Below are positions 1 to 9,883 of a DNA stretch of 64,000 nucleotides, piece by piece. The first letter of the stretch is position 1, and each line of letters opens with the position of its first letter. The notes under the pieces are model-generated. The model had not been told where the DNA came from. It saw only the letters and a program-made list of their open reading frames with translations, and searched no databases. The DNA comes from Mitsuokella sp. oral taxon 131 str. W9106 (GTDB taxonomy: Bacteria; Bacillota; Negativicutes; Selenomonadales; Selenomonadaceae). Both the position numbers and the translations under genes were made by a program. The stretch lies in the NCBI RefSeq assembly GCF_000469545.1, contig NZ_KI273058.1:356754-420753 (forward strand), read 5' to 3'.

Positions 1-56
1 GGCGCCGGAACAGATGTGACTGCCGGAAGGCAGCCAGTTGGAAGGGAGAACCATTC

Positions 57-401
57 ATGGAATTTGATTGCCTGAACAAGTCGGAGACCGACGTCGCCTA
101 CCATATTCTCACGAAGGCAGGCGAGACGATGTACTACAAGGATCTCGTGACGGAAGTCATCGAGAAGAAGCGCAAGCCAGTCCAGTCGCTTTCGGCGGCG
201 ATATCAGAAGTGTACACGCTCATCAATATGGACAGCCGCTTTCAATACGAAGGGGAAGGCCGGTGGGGACTCACGGAGTGGAACCCGCCTGAGGCCAAGC
301 GCTCCCATTCCCGCTCCTCGTCGCGTTCTGGAAGCGCGTCAAAGACAGCAGCAAAGGCAAGCACGAACCGCAAGAAGAAGCTTGAGAGCATCCAGGAATA
401 A
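57..401 (+). CDS. rpoE: HARE-HTH protein, RNA polymerase delta subunit-like
   Basis: This 114-residue protein begins with a HARE-HTH winged-helix domain (about residues 5-78) of the type found in the delta subunit of Firmicute RNA polymerase. It lies 21 bp upstream of pyrG, the classical rpoE-pyrG arrangement, which supports the assignment. A GGGAG ribosome site sits just before the ATG. The tail is unusual. Bacillus delta ends in a long acidic segment, whereas residues 81-110 here are Ser/Arg/Lys-rich and strongly basic, so the electrostatic displacement of nucleic acid known for Bacillus delta may not apply. A general HARE-HTH DNA-binding protein is the alternative. Confidence 0.75.
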   Translation: MEFDCLNKSETDVAYHILTKAGETMYYKDLVTEVIEKKRKPVQSLSAAISEVYTLINMDSRFQYEGEGRWGLTEWNPPEAKRSHSRSSSRSGSASKTAAKASTNRKKKLESIQE

Positions 402-2054
<1,653 letters not shown>

Positions 2055-2073
2055 AACCCAACATACGAAGGAA

Positions 2074-2113
2074 AGCGACGGGACTGCTGCATGAGCAGGA
2101 GTCCCCGCTTTTC
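2074..2113 (+). terminator. rho-independent terminator after pyrG
   Basis: A GC-rich stem (GGGACTGCTGC paired with GCAGGAGTCCC, one mismatch, loop ATGA) is extended by AGCG/CGCT and followed by TTTT. It separates rpoE-pyrG from mfd. The remaining bases up to mfd contain short GTAC-rich repeats but no clear promoter. Confidence 0.7.
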
Positions 2114-2176
2114 GTGCAGGCCGGAAGAAGTACGAAAAGTACGCACGAAGGTACGTACGGAGACTGGGAGAACAAG

Positions 2177-5100
2177 ATGAAGGCTTTGTTTGCGGCGATG
2201 CAGCAGGATCCTGCGATGCAGCGCTTGCAGGAATACATAGAGGGCGAGGCGGGCGAGACGCTTGCCTATGGGCTTGGCGGCACGCAGAAGCACGCCGCCT
2301 TTGCTGCGTGCTACGCAGCGCATCCGCAGACGATGGTCGTCATCGTGCATTCACAGGAGGCGGCAGCGGACTGGTGCGAGGATCTTGCAGCGCTTCTTCC
2401 CCATGCGCACGTCGCGGCGCTGCCCGAGCTCGATGCCGTGCAGGTGCAGGCTACGGCAAAGGGCATGGAGCGTGCGGCACGGCGCATGGAGACGCTCGGG
2501 CTGCTCATGCGCACGGCACCCTCGATCGTTATCGCACACGCGGCAGCCGCCGTTCAGAAGGACATGAGCCGTGGCGAGTTCGAGCGCTTGAGCCTCGTGC
2601 TGCATATCGGCGATGAGATGGAGCGCGGCGATTTGCTCGCGCGTTTCGTACAGCTCGGCTACGAGCATGCAGACGAGGTCGAGCACGTCGGACAGTTCGC
2701 TGCGCGCGGCGGCATTCTTGATGTATTCCCCATCAATGCACGGCAGCCCGTGCGCATCGAACTCTTCGGCGATACCGTCGATTCCTTGCGGGAGTACGAT
2801 CTCGGCACGAAGCGTTCCCTGCATCATATCGAGCAGGTGCGCGTCCTGCCACTCATGCGAATGGATGCCGCGCAGCGCCCGGAACTCTTTCTTTCCTACC
2901 TTTCGGGGCGCGGCCTCGTCGTATTTGACGAGCCTGCCCGCATCCGCGAGCAGATTCGGTCGATGGTGCATGAGAATCCAGACATGAAGGACGCCGTATT
3001 CTCGTGGGAGGAGCTCCTCACGGCGGCGAAGGGCAACCGCATCGCCTACTCGGCGCTCATGCTGCAGCAGATTCCGGGGGCAGATCCCGCCCATATGGTC
3101 AGCATGACCGTGACGAGCATGACGCCGTTCCAGCGCCAGGTGGACTTGTTCGAAAGCGAGGCGAACCGCTGGGTCGCGCAGAAGCAGCGCGTCCTCGTGC
3201 TCCTTGGCAACAAGGAAAAAGCGAACCGCCTGCGTGAGTTCTTTGCGAAACGGCGCGTGCCGTCGCTCGTCGGCGGCGAGGAGGAGACGCTTCGCGAGGA
3301 TGCCGTGAACGTTCGCGTCGGCACCCTGCTCACGGGCTTTGAAATGGCGGCTGCGCACCTCGTCGTCGTGACGGAACAGGACATCTTCGGCCATACGAAA
3401 CGCAAGGGCGCCGCGCAGCGTCAGACGGGCGGCGCGCGCATTGCGCACTTCCGCGATATCAAGCCCGGCGACTACGTCGTCCATGAAAGCCACGGCATCG
3501 GCAAGTACGTCGGCGTCGAGACGCTCGTCGTTGCGGGCATCCACCGCGACTACCTTCATATCAAGTACGGCGGTGACGACAAGCTGTTCGTGCCGACCGA
3601 TCAAGTTGGACTCCTGCAAAAATACATCGGCGCAGAGGGGGAAGTGCCGCGCCTCTCGCGCATGGGGGGCACGGAGTGGGTGCGCGCGAAGGCGCGCGCG
3701 AAGAAGTCGGTCGAAGATATCGCCAAGCATCTCATCGAGATCTACGCGAAGCGGCGCAAGGCGGAGGGGCATGCGTTCCCGCCCGACGACTCCAGCCAGC
3801 GCGAGTTCGAGGAAGCGTTCCCGTATCAAGAGACGGACGATCAGCTCAAGGCGATCGCCGAGATCAAGGCGGACATGGAGCAGAAGAAGCCCATGGAGCG
3901 GCTGCTCTGCGGCGATGTCGGCTTCGGCAAGACAGAGGTCGCGATCCGCGCGGCTTACAAGGCGGCGATGGACGGCAAGCAGGTCGCCGTGCTCGTGCCG
4001 ACGACGGTGCTCGCACAGCAGCACTTTCAGACGTTTACGGCGCGCTTCCAGGACTTTGCGCCGCGCATTGACGTCATATGCCGCTTCCGTACGGCGAAGC
4101 AGCAGGCGGAGACGATCGAGAAAGTGCGGAAGGGGCAGATCGACATCCTCATCGGCACGCATGCCATCCTGAACCCGAAAAAGGTCGTATGGAAGGATCT
4201 CGGCCTTCTCATCGTCGATGAGGAGCAGCGCTTTGGCGTCAAGCAGAAGGACAGGATCAAGAGCCTCGCGGCAGGCATTGACGTGCTGACGCTCTCGGCG
4301 ACGCCGATCCCGCGCACGCTCCACATGTCGCTCGTCGGCGCGCGCGATATGAGCATCATCGAGACGCCGCCCGCTGACCGCTTTCCCGTGCAGACGTATG
4401 TCGTCGAGAACAACGATACGGTCATCGCGAATGCAATCAAGCGCGAGATACGGCGCGGCGGACAGATCTACTTCGTCTACAACCGCGTCGATACCATCGA
4501 CAAGATGCGCGACCGACTGCGCTCGCTTGTGCCCGATGCGCGGATCCAGACGGCACATGGGCAGATGCCGGAGGGGATGCTGGAGCGCGTCATGATGGAC
4601 TTTTACGAGGGCGATTACGACATTTTGCTCGCGACGAGCATCGTCGAGAATGGGCTCGACATCGCAAATGCGAATACGATCATCGTCTACAACGCCGACT
4701 ATTTCGGCCTTTCGCAGCTCTATCAGATGCGTGGGCGCGTCGGACGCTCGCATCACATGGCATTCGCTTACTTCGTCTATCAGGCGGACAAGATCCTGAC
4801 CGAGACGGCGGAAAAGCGCCTGCAGGCGATGAAGGAGTTCGCCGAGCTCGGCGCGGGCTTCAAGATCGCCATGCGCGATCTTCAGATTCGCGGTGCGGGC
4901 AACCTCCTCGGCGCACAGCAGCACGGGCATATCGCGAGCATCGGCTTCGAGATGTACTGCAAATTGCTGGAAGAGGCCGTCGCGACGCTAAAAGACGGCA
5001 AGGCGATCGAAGAGCCCGTGCCGGAGCCGCTCATCGATCTCACGGTCGAGGCGTACATCGACGGGGACTTCATCGCCGATGCCATGCACAAGATCGAGAT

Positions 5101-5509
5101 CTATCAGCGCATCGCTGCCATCCGAACGGAGGAAGAAATATCCTCGCTGCTCGACGAACTCATGGATCGCTTTGGCGAGCCGACGAAGCCGGTCCTGCGC
5201 CTTCTCGATGTCGCACGCATCAAGAACATGGCGCGTGCGCTGTCCGTCCGCATGGTCAAGCAGCAGCCGCTCGCACTCGATATATGCCTGCTGGATGGCA
5301 AGCAGCTGCCCGCGCGCGCCGTTTTCGCGCTCGACCATGCCTTCGGCAGGCGCATGCGAAAGCGCAGCGATCCGGACGGCTTCCGCTTTGCGCTCGATAC
5401 GCGAGGCAAGGCGGATATCGCGGGATTCGCACTGCGCGTCCTGCGGATCGCGACGGGCGAGGAGCACGGCAGCCAGCCGAATGTGAAGGGAAAGGGAAGT
5501 GCCGTATGA
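2177..5509 (+). CDS. mfd: Transcription-repair coupling factor Mfd
   Basis: Mfd is a DNA translocase that removes RNA polymerase stalled at lesions and recruits UvrA. The order of parts is canonical: an N-terminal UvrB-like domain, a CarD/RID RNA polymerase-interaction domain (around the GDYVVHESHGIG segment), a RecG-like superfamily 2 motor with Walker A GDVGFGKTE and DEEQ box VDEEQRFG, and a C-terminal TRCF domain. The ATG at 2177 is preferred because it has a GGGAG site and gives a normal family length of 1110 residues; upstream in-frame codons would run into pyrG. The stop overlaps the next start by 4 bp, so the two are probably translationally coupled. Confidence 0.97.
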   Translation: MKALFAAMQQDPAMQRLQEYIEGEAGETLAYGLGGTQKHAAFAACYAAHPQTMVVIVHSQEAAADWCEDLAALLPHAHVAALPELDAVQVQATAKGMERAARRMETLGLLMRTAPSIVIAHAAAAVQKDMSRGEFERLSLVLHIGDEMERGDLLARFVQLGYEHADEVEHVGQFAARGGILDVFPINARQPVRIELFGDTVDSLREYDLGTKRSLHHIEQVRVLPLMRMDAAQRPELFLSYLSGRGLVVFDEPARIREQIRSMVHENPDMKDAVFSWEELLTAAKGNRIAYSALMLQQIPGADPAHMVSMTVTSMTPFQRQVDLFESEANRWVAQKQRVLVLLGNKEKANRLREFFAKRRVPSLVGGEEETLREDAVNVRVGTLLTGFEMAAAHLVVVTEQDIFGHTKRKGAAQRQTGGARIAHFRDIKPGDYVVHESHGIGKYVGVETLVVAGIHRDYLHIKYGGDDKLFVPTDQVGLLQKYIGAEGEVPRLSRMGGTEWVRAKARAKKSVEDIAKHLIEIYAKRRKAEGHAFPPDDSSQREFEEAFPYQETDDQLKAIAEIKADMEQKKPMERLLCGDVGFGKTEVAIRAAYKAAMDGKQVAVLVPTTVLAQQHFQTFTARFQDFAPRIDVICRFRTAKQQAETIEKVRKGQIDILIGTHAILNPKKVVWKDLGLLIVDEEQRFGVKQKDRIKSLAAGIDVLTLSATPIPRTLHMSLVGARDMSIIETPPADRFPVQTYVVENNDTVIANAIKREIRRGGQIYFVYNRVDTIDKMRDRLRSLVPDARIQTAHGQMPEGMLERVMMDFYEGDYDILLATSIVENGLDIANANTIIVYNADYFGLSQLYQMRGRVGRSHHMAFAYFVYQADKILTETAEKRLQAMKEFAELGAGFKIAMRDLQIRGAGNLLGAQQHGHIASIGFEMYCKLLEEAVATLKDGKAIEEPVPEPLIDLTVEAYIDGDFIADAMHKIEIYQRIAAIRTEEEISSLLDELMDRFGEPTKPVLRLLDVARIKNMARALSVRMVKQQPLALDICLLDGKQLPARAVFALDHAFGRRMRKRSDPDGFRFALDTRGKADIAGFALRVLRIATGEEHGSQPNVKGKGSAV

Positions 5510-6195
5510 GGGAAATGGAAAAAGGCAACGGCGTCACCGTCGTCGGACTCGGCCCGGGGCGAGCGGGACTCATCACACGCGAGGCGTGGCAGGCGATGGA
5601 AGAAGCCGGGCATCTCATCCTGCGCACGCGCATCCATCCGACTGTCACCGCACTGGATGCGGCGGGCATCGGCTATGAGACGTATGACGCACGATACGAG
5701 AAGGCGACGAATTTCGAGACGCTGTACGCGGGCATCGCGGATGACCTCGCGAAGCGGGGGAAAGAGGAAGCCGTCGTCTATGCCGTGCCCGGCAGTCCGC
5801 TCGTCGCCGAGCGCACCGTCGTGCTCCTTCGCACAGCGGCGGAGCGCATGGGCACGAAGCTTGCCATTCTTCCCGGCATGAGCTTCCTCGAAGTCCTCTG
5901 CACGCGCCTTGCGATCGATCCGATCGCGGGGCTTACGATTCTCGATGCCGAGGCGATTGGGGACATGGCGATCTCGCCCCGCCAGGCGCTCGTCGTCACA
6001 CAGGCCTACGATCCCGTCATCGCCTCTGACGCGAAGCTCGCGCTCATGGCGCACTATCCGGACGACTGCGGGATCGTATTCCTCCACAACCTCGCACTTC
6101 CCGACGAATCCATCCGCCGTATCCCGCTCTACGAGCTGGATCGGCAGAAGGATATCGATCACCTCACGAGCGTGTTCGTGCCCGCACAGGAATAG
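5506..6195 (+). CDS. YabN/MazG-type tetrapyrrole (SAM) methylase domain protein, MazG domain absent
   Basis: The 229-residue product matches only the N-terminal half of YabN. This is a tetrapyrrole methylase fold with the glycine-rich GLGPGRAGLIT start and the AVPGSPLVAERT segment around residues 87-98. Usual YabN/MazG proteins continue into a MazG nucleotide pyrophosphohydrolase domain, but here translation stops at 6195 with no MazG-like sequence following in any frame. The ATG overlaps the mfd stop (ATGA) and follows an AAGGGAAG ribosome site. The position after mfd is the conserved Firmicute one. The methyl acceptor is unknown. It could be a stable family variant or the remnant of a truncation. 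Confidence 0.8.
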   Translation: MREMEKGNGVTVVGLGPGRAGLITREAWQAMEEAGHLILRTRIHPTVTALDAAGIGYETYDARYEKATNFETLYAGIADDLAKRGKEEAVVYAVPGSPLVAERTVVLLRTAAERMGTKLAILPGMSFLEVLCTRLAIDPIAGLTILDAEAIGDMAISPRQALVVTQAYDPVIASDAKLALMAHYPDDCGIVFLHNLALPDESIRRIPLYELDRQKDIDHLTSVFVPAQE

Positions 6196-6248
6196 GATGG
6201 GGAATGGACTCTTCAGGAAACAAGAACGATGCGCCGCCATGAAAAAAC

Positions 6249-6277
6249 TTGCGTTCTTTTCCCATTTCTGTTAAAGT
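6249..6277 (+). promoter_or_regulatory. Candidate promoter for hup
   Basis: TTGCGT and TAAAGT are separated by 17 bp, with a TG one base before the -10 (extended -10). It would give a leader of about 150 bases before hup. The fit to consensus is moderate. Confidence 0.35.
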
Positions 6278-6431
6278 TTGAACCGTAGCTTTAGGGAAGC
6301 ACGGATCCATTCAGCCACGCCATCCTGACGCATCTTTTTTGTCCGAACTTCGGCGGAAAATCTACGCCAATCTGACGGACTTCATTTTATCCGTGATTCC
6401 TTAGGATGGAATTCGATTGGGAGGCATCACG

Positions 6432-6731
6432 ATGAATCGAACGGAACTCGTCCAAAATGTAGCGGAAAAGTCAAACTTGACGAAGAAGGATGCAGAGAAA
6501 GCAATTCATGCGTTCATGGAGTGCGTGCAGCAGGCGCTCGTCGAGGGCGACAAGGTACAGCTCATCGGCTTCGGCACGTTTGAGACGAAGAATCGCGCGG
6601 CGCGCAAAGGGCGCAATCCGCGCACGAATGAGCCGATCGAGATCGCGGCGGCGCGCTGCCCTGTGTTCAAGGCAGGAAAGGCGCTGAAGGATGCGGTGAA
6701 TCCCGAAAGGGACGATATGCGTAAGCGCTAA
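6432..6731 (+). CDS. hup: DNA-binding protein HU
   Basis: HU is a dimeric histone-like protein that bends and compacts DNA. The 99-residue product has the complete family signature: N-terminal helices starting MNRTELV, the conserved GFGTFE turn near residues 46-51, and the DNA-binding arm AARKGRNPRTNEPI. A GGGAGG site precedes the ATG. It stands alone with its own candidate promoter and a strong terminator. HU also lies near mfd/yabN in other Firmicutes. Confidence 0.97.
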   Translation: MNRTELVQNVAEKSNLTKKDAEKAIHAFMECVQQALVEGDKVQLIGFGTFETKNRAARKGRNPRTNEPIEIAAARCPVFKAGKALKDAVNPERDDMRKR

Positions 6732-6733
6732 CC

Positions 6734-6762
6734 AAAAGCCTTCTCTTCGCGGGAAGGCTTTT
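6734..6762 (+). terminator. rho-independent terminator after hup
   Basis: AAAAGCCTTC pairs perfectly with GAAGGCTTTT around a TCTTCGCGG loop. Confidence 0.85.
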
Positions 6763-6785
6763 CCGTTTCGAGGAAGGGGAACCGC

Positions 6786-7556
6786 ATGGACTTGGAACTG
6801 GCGGGCAAAGTGGCGCTCATCTCAGGCGGCACGTCGGGGATCGGGCTTGCGTCGGCAGCGGCGTTTCTTGCGGAGGGCGCCTGTGTCGCCTTGATGGCAC
6901 GCGATACGGGGCACGGCGAGGATGCCGTGCGCGGGCTGCGCGCCGCGCACGGAGCACCGGAGGATGTCGTCTTTTGTGCGGGAAACGTTGCGCAAAAGGA
7001 CGACTGCGCACGCGTCGTGCAGGAGGTGCAATCCTACTTCGGGCATATCGACGTGCTCGTCAACGCGGCAGGCATTTACGCGGAGGGGGCGCTTGAGGCG
7101 CTTCATGAGGAGGAGCTCGACGCTGTCCTCGCGACGAATGTCAAGGGAACGATGCTCCTCTCGCAGGCGGCGCTTCCGCGGATCAAAGAGGTGCGCGGCA
7201 ATATCGTCAACGTTGCTTCGGATGCCGGGCTGCACGGCAATTACTTTGCAGCAGCGTACTGTGCGAGCAAGGGGGCGGTCGTGCTCTTCACGCGTGCGCT
7301 CGCCCTTGAGGTGGCGTCTGCCGGCGTTCGCGTCAATGCGATTGCGCCCGGCGATGTCATGACGCCGATGACGCAGGCGCAGCTCGACGCTGCCCCCGAT
7401 CCCGTGCAGGCGCTCCGCGAGATGGCAGGCGTCTACCCGCTCGGGCGAATCGCGACGGCGGATGAGGCGGCCGCGCTTATCGTCTACCTCGCGTCGGCCC
7501 GCGCCGCCTTTATGACGGGAACGATTTGTCCTTTGGACGGCGGGCTTACGGCATGA
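6786..7556 (+). CDS. SDR family NAD(P)-dependent oxidoreductase
   Basis: A 256-residue short-chain dehydrogenase/reductase of the classical FabG-like type. Visible motifs are the dinucleotide-binding SGGTSGIG (residues 14-21), NAAG near residue 92, the catalytic Ser in NVASDAG, and the YCASK catalytic Tyr/Lys. PGDVMTP follows, and the C-terminal PLDGGLTA ending is typical. Substrate cannot be deduced; these enzymes reduce keto groups of lipids, sugars or acyl carriers. The gene overlaps the next one's possible upstream start. It belongs to a block inserted between the conserved yabN/hup and divIC genes, so a joint role with the glycosyltransferase is possible but unproven. Confidence 0.9.
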   Translation: MDLELAGKVALISGGTSGIGLASAAAFLAEGACVALMARDTGHGEDAVRGLRAAHGAPEDVVFCAGNVAQKDDCARVVQEVQSYFGHIDVLVNAAGIYAEGALEALHEEELDAVLATNVKGTMLLSQAALPRIKEVRGNIVNVASDAGLHGNYFAAAYCASKGAVVLFTRALALEVASAGVRVNAIAPGDVMTPMTQAQLDAAPDPVQALREMAGVYPLGRIATADEAAALIVYLASARAAFMTGTICPLDGGLTA

Positions 7557-7573
7557 GCGCGAAAGGAGCGGAT

Positions 7574-8701
7574 ATGGAGCAGAAAACGAAGGCGGCGAAG
7601 CGGATTCTCATTTTGACCGCGTCGATCGGATCCGGCCATACCAAGGCAGCAGAGGCGATTGCGACGGAGCTTCGCCGTGCGCTTCCAGGAGCGGAGATCA
7701 CGACGGTGGATTTCATGGCGCGCCGCATCTCGTTCCTTCATGCGCTCATGAAAAAAGCTTACCTCGTCATGCTCGATTTCGTGCCGAATCTCTACGATGT
7801 GTTTTACAAGCTGTCGGGCGGCAAGGCAGGAGGCAAGGCGACGCAGGGCGCCTTTGCACGCGTCATGGCACCGGCGATGCGACGCCTGCTGCGCCGCTAT
7901 GCGCCCAATCTCGTGCTCTGCACGCACCCATTTCCAGAGGGCGCAGCGGCGCTCGTCAAGCGCGAGGATCCGTCATTCACGCTCGCGACGGTCATGACGG
8001 ACTATTCGCTCCATTCGATTTGGCTCTGTCCACACGTCGATCATTACTTTATGGCGACAGAGGCGATGCGCGAAGAAATGCGCGCGCGCGGATTTGCCGA
8101 AGCGTCGCTCCACGTCACAGGGATCCCCGTTGCGCAGGCTCTCGCCGTCGTGCCGGACTATGCGAGCGTTCGTCACGCCATGGCGATCGAGCAGGGGCAG
8201 CGCGCGATTCTCCTCATGGGCGGCGGGCTCGGGCTCGGCGGCATAGAAGAGACGGTGGAGGCGCTCGAATCCATTCCCGAGCGTCTCGCCTTGCTCGTCG
8301 TCGCCGGACGCAATGAAGCCCTCAAGGAGCGCGTACAGGACTTCGCTGACCGATCGCATCATCAGGTGTTCGTCTGGGGCTATACGGATCGCGTCCCCGT
8401 GCTCATGCGGGCAGCAGACCTCCTCATCACGAAGCCCGGCGCGCTCACGATGAGCGAGGCGTTCGTGCTCGGGCTCCCGATGCTCCTGCACGATCCGATC
8501 CCTGGACCTGAGACGGAAAACGCCGTCTACGCGACACGCCACAGAGCTGCCATTTGGCTCCATCCGGGAGAGGATCTTGCGGCAGCGGTGCGCAGCCTCC
8601 TTGCAGGCGGCAGCCTGCCTGCCATGGCGAATGCCGCGCAACGCTGCGGGCGTGCCGGTGCGGCCTCCGCCATCGTGCGGACGCTCTTCCCGCACGAATG
8701 A
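7574..8701 (+). CDS. MGDG synthase-family glycosyltransferase (UgtP-like)
   Basis: This 375-residue protein has the two-domain organisation of GT28 monogalactosyldiacylglycerol synthases and UgtP. The N-terminal acceptor half begins ILILTASIGSGHTKAAEAI, the hallmark GSGH segment. The C-terminal nucleotide-sugar half contains LLMGGGLGLGG and ends with the TKPGALTMSEAFVLGLPML donor-binding signature. Such enzymes transfer a hexose from UDP-sugar to diacylglycerol at the inner membrane. The ATG at 7574 has AGGAG five bases upstream; an alternative ATG at 7553 overlaps the SDR stop. The product is probably a glycolipid, but the sugar and acceptor are unknown. Confidence 0.88.
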   Translation: MEQKTKAAKRILILTASIGSGHTKAAEAIATELRRALPGAEITTVDFMARRISFLHALMKKAYLVMLDFVPNLYDVFYKLSGGKAGGKATQGAFARVMAPAMRRLLRRYAPNLVLCTHPFPEGAAALVKREDPSFTLATVMTDYSLHSIWLCPHVDHYFMATEAMREEMRARGFAEASLHVTGIPVAQALAVVPDYASVRHAMAIEQGQRAILLMGGGLGLGGIEETVEALESIPERLALLVVAGRNEALKERVQDFADRSHHQVFVWGYTDRVPVLMRAADLLITKPGALTMSEAFVLGLPMLLHDPIPGPETENAVYATRHRAAIWLHPGEDLAAAVRSLLAGGSLPAMANAAQRCGRAGAASAIVRTLFPHE

Positions 8702-8848
8702 ATTCTATATGCTTTTTAACCTGTTTTTAAAAGGTTTTCCCTATACACAAATGGAATAGTTTAAATGTGCGGCTCGTCTGGATTCATTTGGAATTGCGGA
8801 CGTCATGGTTTCAAGTGAGGGAATGCGCCTTGGCATGGAGGAAGAAAG

Positions 8849-9289
8849 ATGTCATTGGTTCAGTTATCGTACCGTTGCCCGACATGCGGCGGAGCGCTTC
8901 AGTTCGTCGAAGGCAAGGCAGTGGAGATTGTGGATGGAAAGATCGACATGGACAGCACGAAGCCGCGTTATGAGTGTGAGACGTGCGGCGTTGCCTATCG
9001 CGAGCTTTTGGGTTCCAAGTATTTTGAATCATTCCCGATTCCGAAACGGGAAAAGAAACTCCTGCGCACGGGCGATATCCCACCGATGAAGCTGAAACGC
9101 GATGCAGAAGGCAAGTGCGATTGCCCGCGCTGCGGGGATCGCATGGACTTCGTCGAGGGCCAGCCCGTCCGCATCATCGACGGCAAGCCCGACATGGAAA
9201 ACGTCAAAGATCACTTCCGCTGCCCGCATTGCCACTCCGTCTTCCGCCGCATCGCAAGCACGGATTACTTCCAGTGGTCGGAAAAGTAG
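8849..9289 (+). CDS. Tandem-duplicated zinc-ribbon protein, function unknown
   Basis: I do not recognise a named family. The 146-residue protein is made of two similar halves of about 53 residues. Each has a CPxCG knuckle, a [F/V]EG-x-[A/P]V-x-I-[V/I]DGK-x-DM segment, a second C-x2-C knuckle followed by aromatic/arginine residues, and a [K/D]YF ending. The four CxxC pairs should bind two zinc ions. The halves have diverged enough to indicate an old internal duplication. There is no signal peptide or membrane segment. An adaptor or nucleic-acid-binding role would fit but is guesswork. About 150 bp upstream are AT-rich with only a weak hairpin. Confidence 0.75.
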   Translation: MSLVQLSYRCPTCGGALQFVEGKAVEIVDGKIDMDSTKPRYECETCGVAYRELLGSKYFESFPIPKREKKLLRTGDIPPMKLKRDAEGKCDCPRCGDRMDFVEGQPVRIIDGKPDMENVKDHFRCPHCHSVFRRIASTDYFQWSEK

Positions 9290-9375
9290 CGGCAGCAGCG
9301 GGATTTCCTATTGCAGATACAGGGCGTTCCCGTTACAATATAGGGGCGGAACAAGATTGACAGGAGGGATTGGGA

Positions 9376-9675
9376 TTGCAGCGGAAAGGACAGCACAAGC
9401 GGCGTGGATTCAGTTGGTTCACGCTGATACTTTGCGTCGTGATCGGCTATTTCTCCGTCCTCCTCATTTTCCAGCAGACGTATTTGGGGCAGGTGCGGGA
9501 TGACCGGATGGCAGCAGAGGCCCGCCTTGCTGCTGCACGGGAGGAGCACGAACGTCTCGTCAAGGAGAAGGAAGACCTCCAAAGCCTGGATTATATCGAG
9601 AAAATCGCACGTGAGGATCTCGGCATGACGCGCAGCGGGGAGATGCCCTACAGCATAGGACACAGGCATCCGTAA
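9376..9675 (+). CDS. divIC: Septum formation initiator DivIC/FtsB family
   Basis: A small bitopic cell-division protein of about 99 residues. A basic N-terminus (QRKGQHKRR) is followed by one membrane segment (about residues 12-31), a coiled coil rich in Glu/Lys/Leu (about 35-70) and a conserved YIEKIAREDLGMT motif. It scaffolds FtsL and DivIB at the septum. Start choice: AGGAGG at 9362-9367 is only two bases from the TTG at 9370 but eight from the TTG at 9376, so 9376 is preferred. Its place just before the S1 gene and tilS is the conserved Firmicute order. Confidence 0.9.
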   Translation: MQRKGQHKRRGFSWFTLILCVVIGYFSVLLIFQQTYLGQVRDDRMAAEARLAAAREEHERLVKEKEDLQSLDYIEKIAREDLGMTRSGEMPYSIGHRHP

Positions 9676-9771
9676 AGCGGGCGCGAAACGCAGGCTGGCC
9701 TGGCATATCCGCAGCAGGAGTGTGGCAGGTCATTTTTGGGTTTTGGGGCGTGTGCTTCGCTCGTTTTCCAG

Positions 9772-9801
9772 TTGACACTCGAGCGCGTGCAAGCGTATAA
9801 T
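9772..9801 (+). promoter_or_regulatory. Strong sigma-A promoter for the S1 protein gene
   Basis: Perfect TTGACA and TATAAT hexamers are separated by 18 bp. Transcription would begin near 9808 and give a leader of about 75 bases containing a tandem repeat. Confidence 0.85.
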
Positions 9802-9835
9802 ACAATAGGTATTTTCATGTAAGGGGTATATCCTT

Positions 9836-9869
9836 TCACGTACATTTTAGAGTCACGTACATTTTAGAG
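9836..9869 (+). repeat. Perfect 17-bp tandem repeat in the leader of the S1 gene
   Basis: TCACGTACATTTTAGAG occurs twice back to back (9836-9852 and 9853-9869). The second copy runs into the ribosome site of the S1 protein gene (GAGGAGG, 9867-9873). The position inside the predicted leader suggests either slippage or a regulatory element. Confidence 0.9.
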
Positions 9870-9883
9870 GAGGAAGAACGAAT

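Noticed and set aside
2351..4930. Very long open frame on the minus strand (859 codons) opposite mfd
   Set aside because: It is an antisense shadow caused by high GC and strong codon bias in mfd. It has no ribosome site and no recognisable protein features, and the plus-strand protein is fully conserved.
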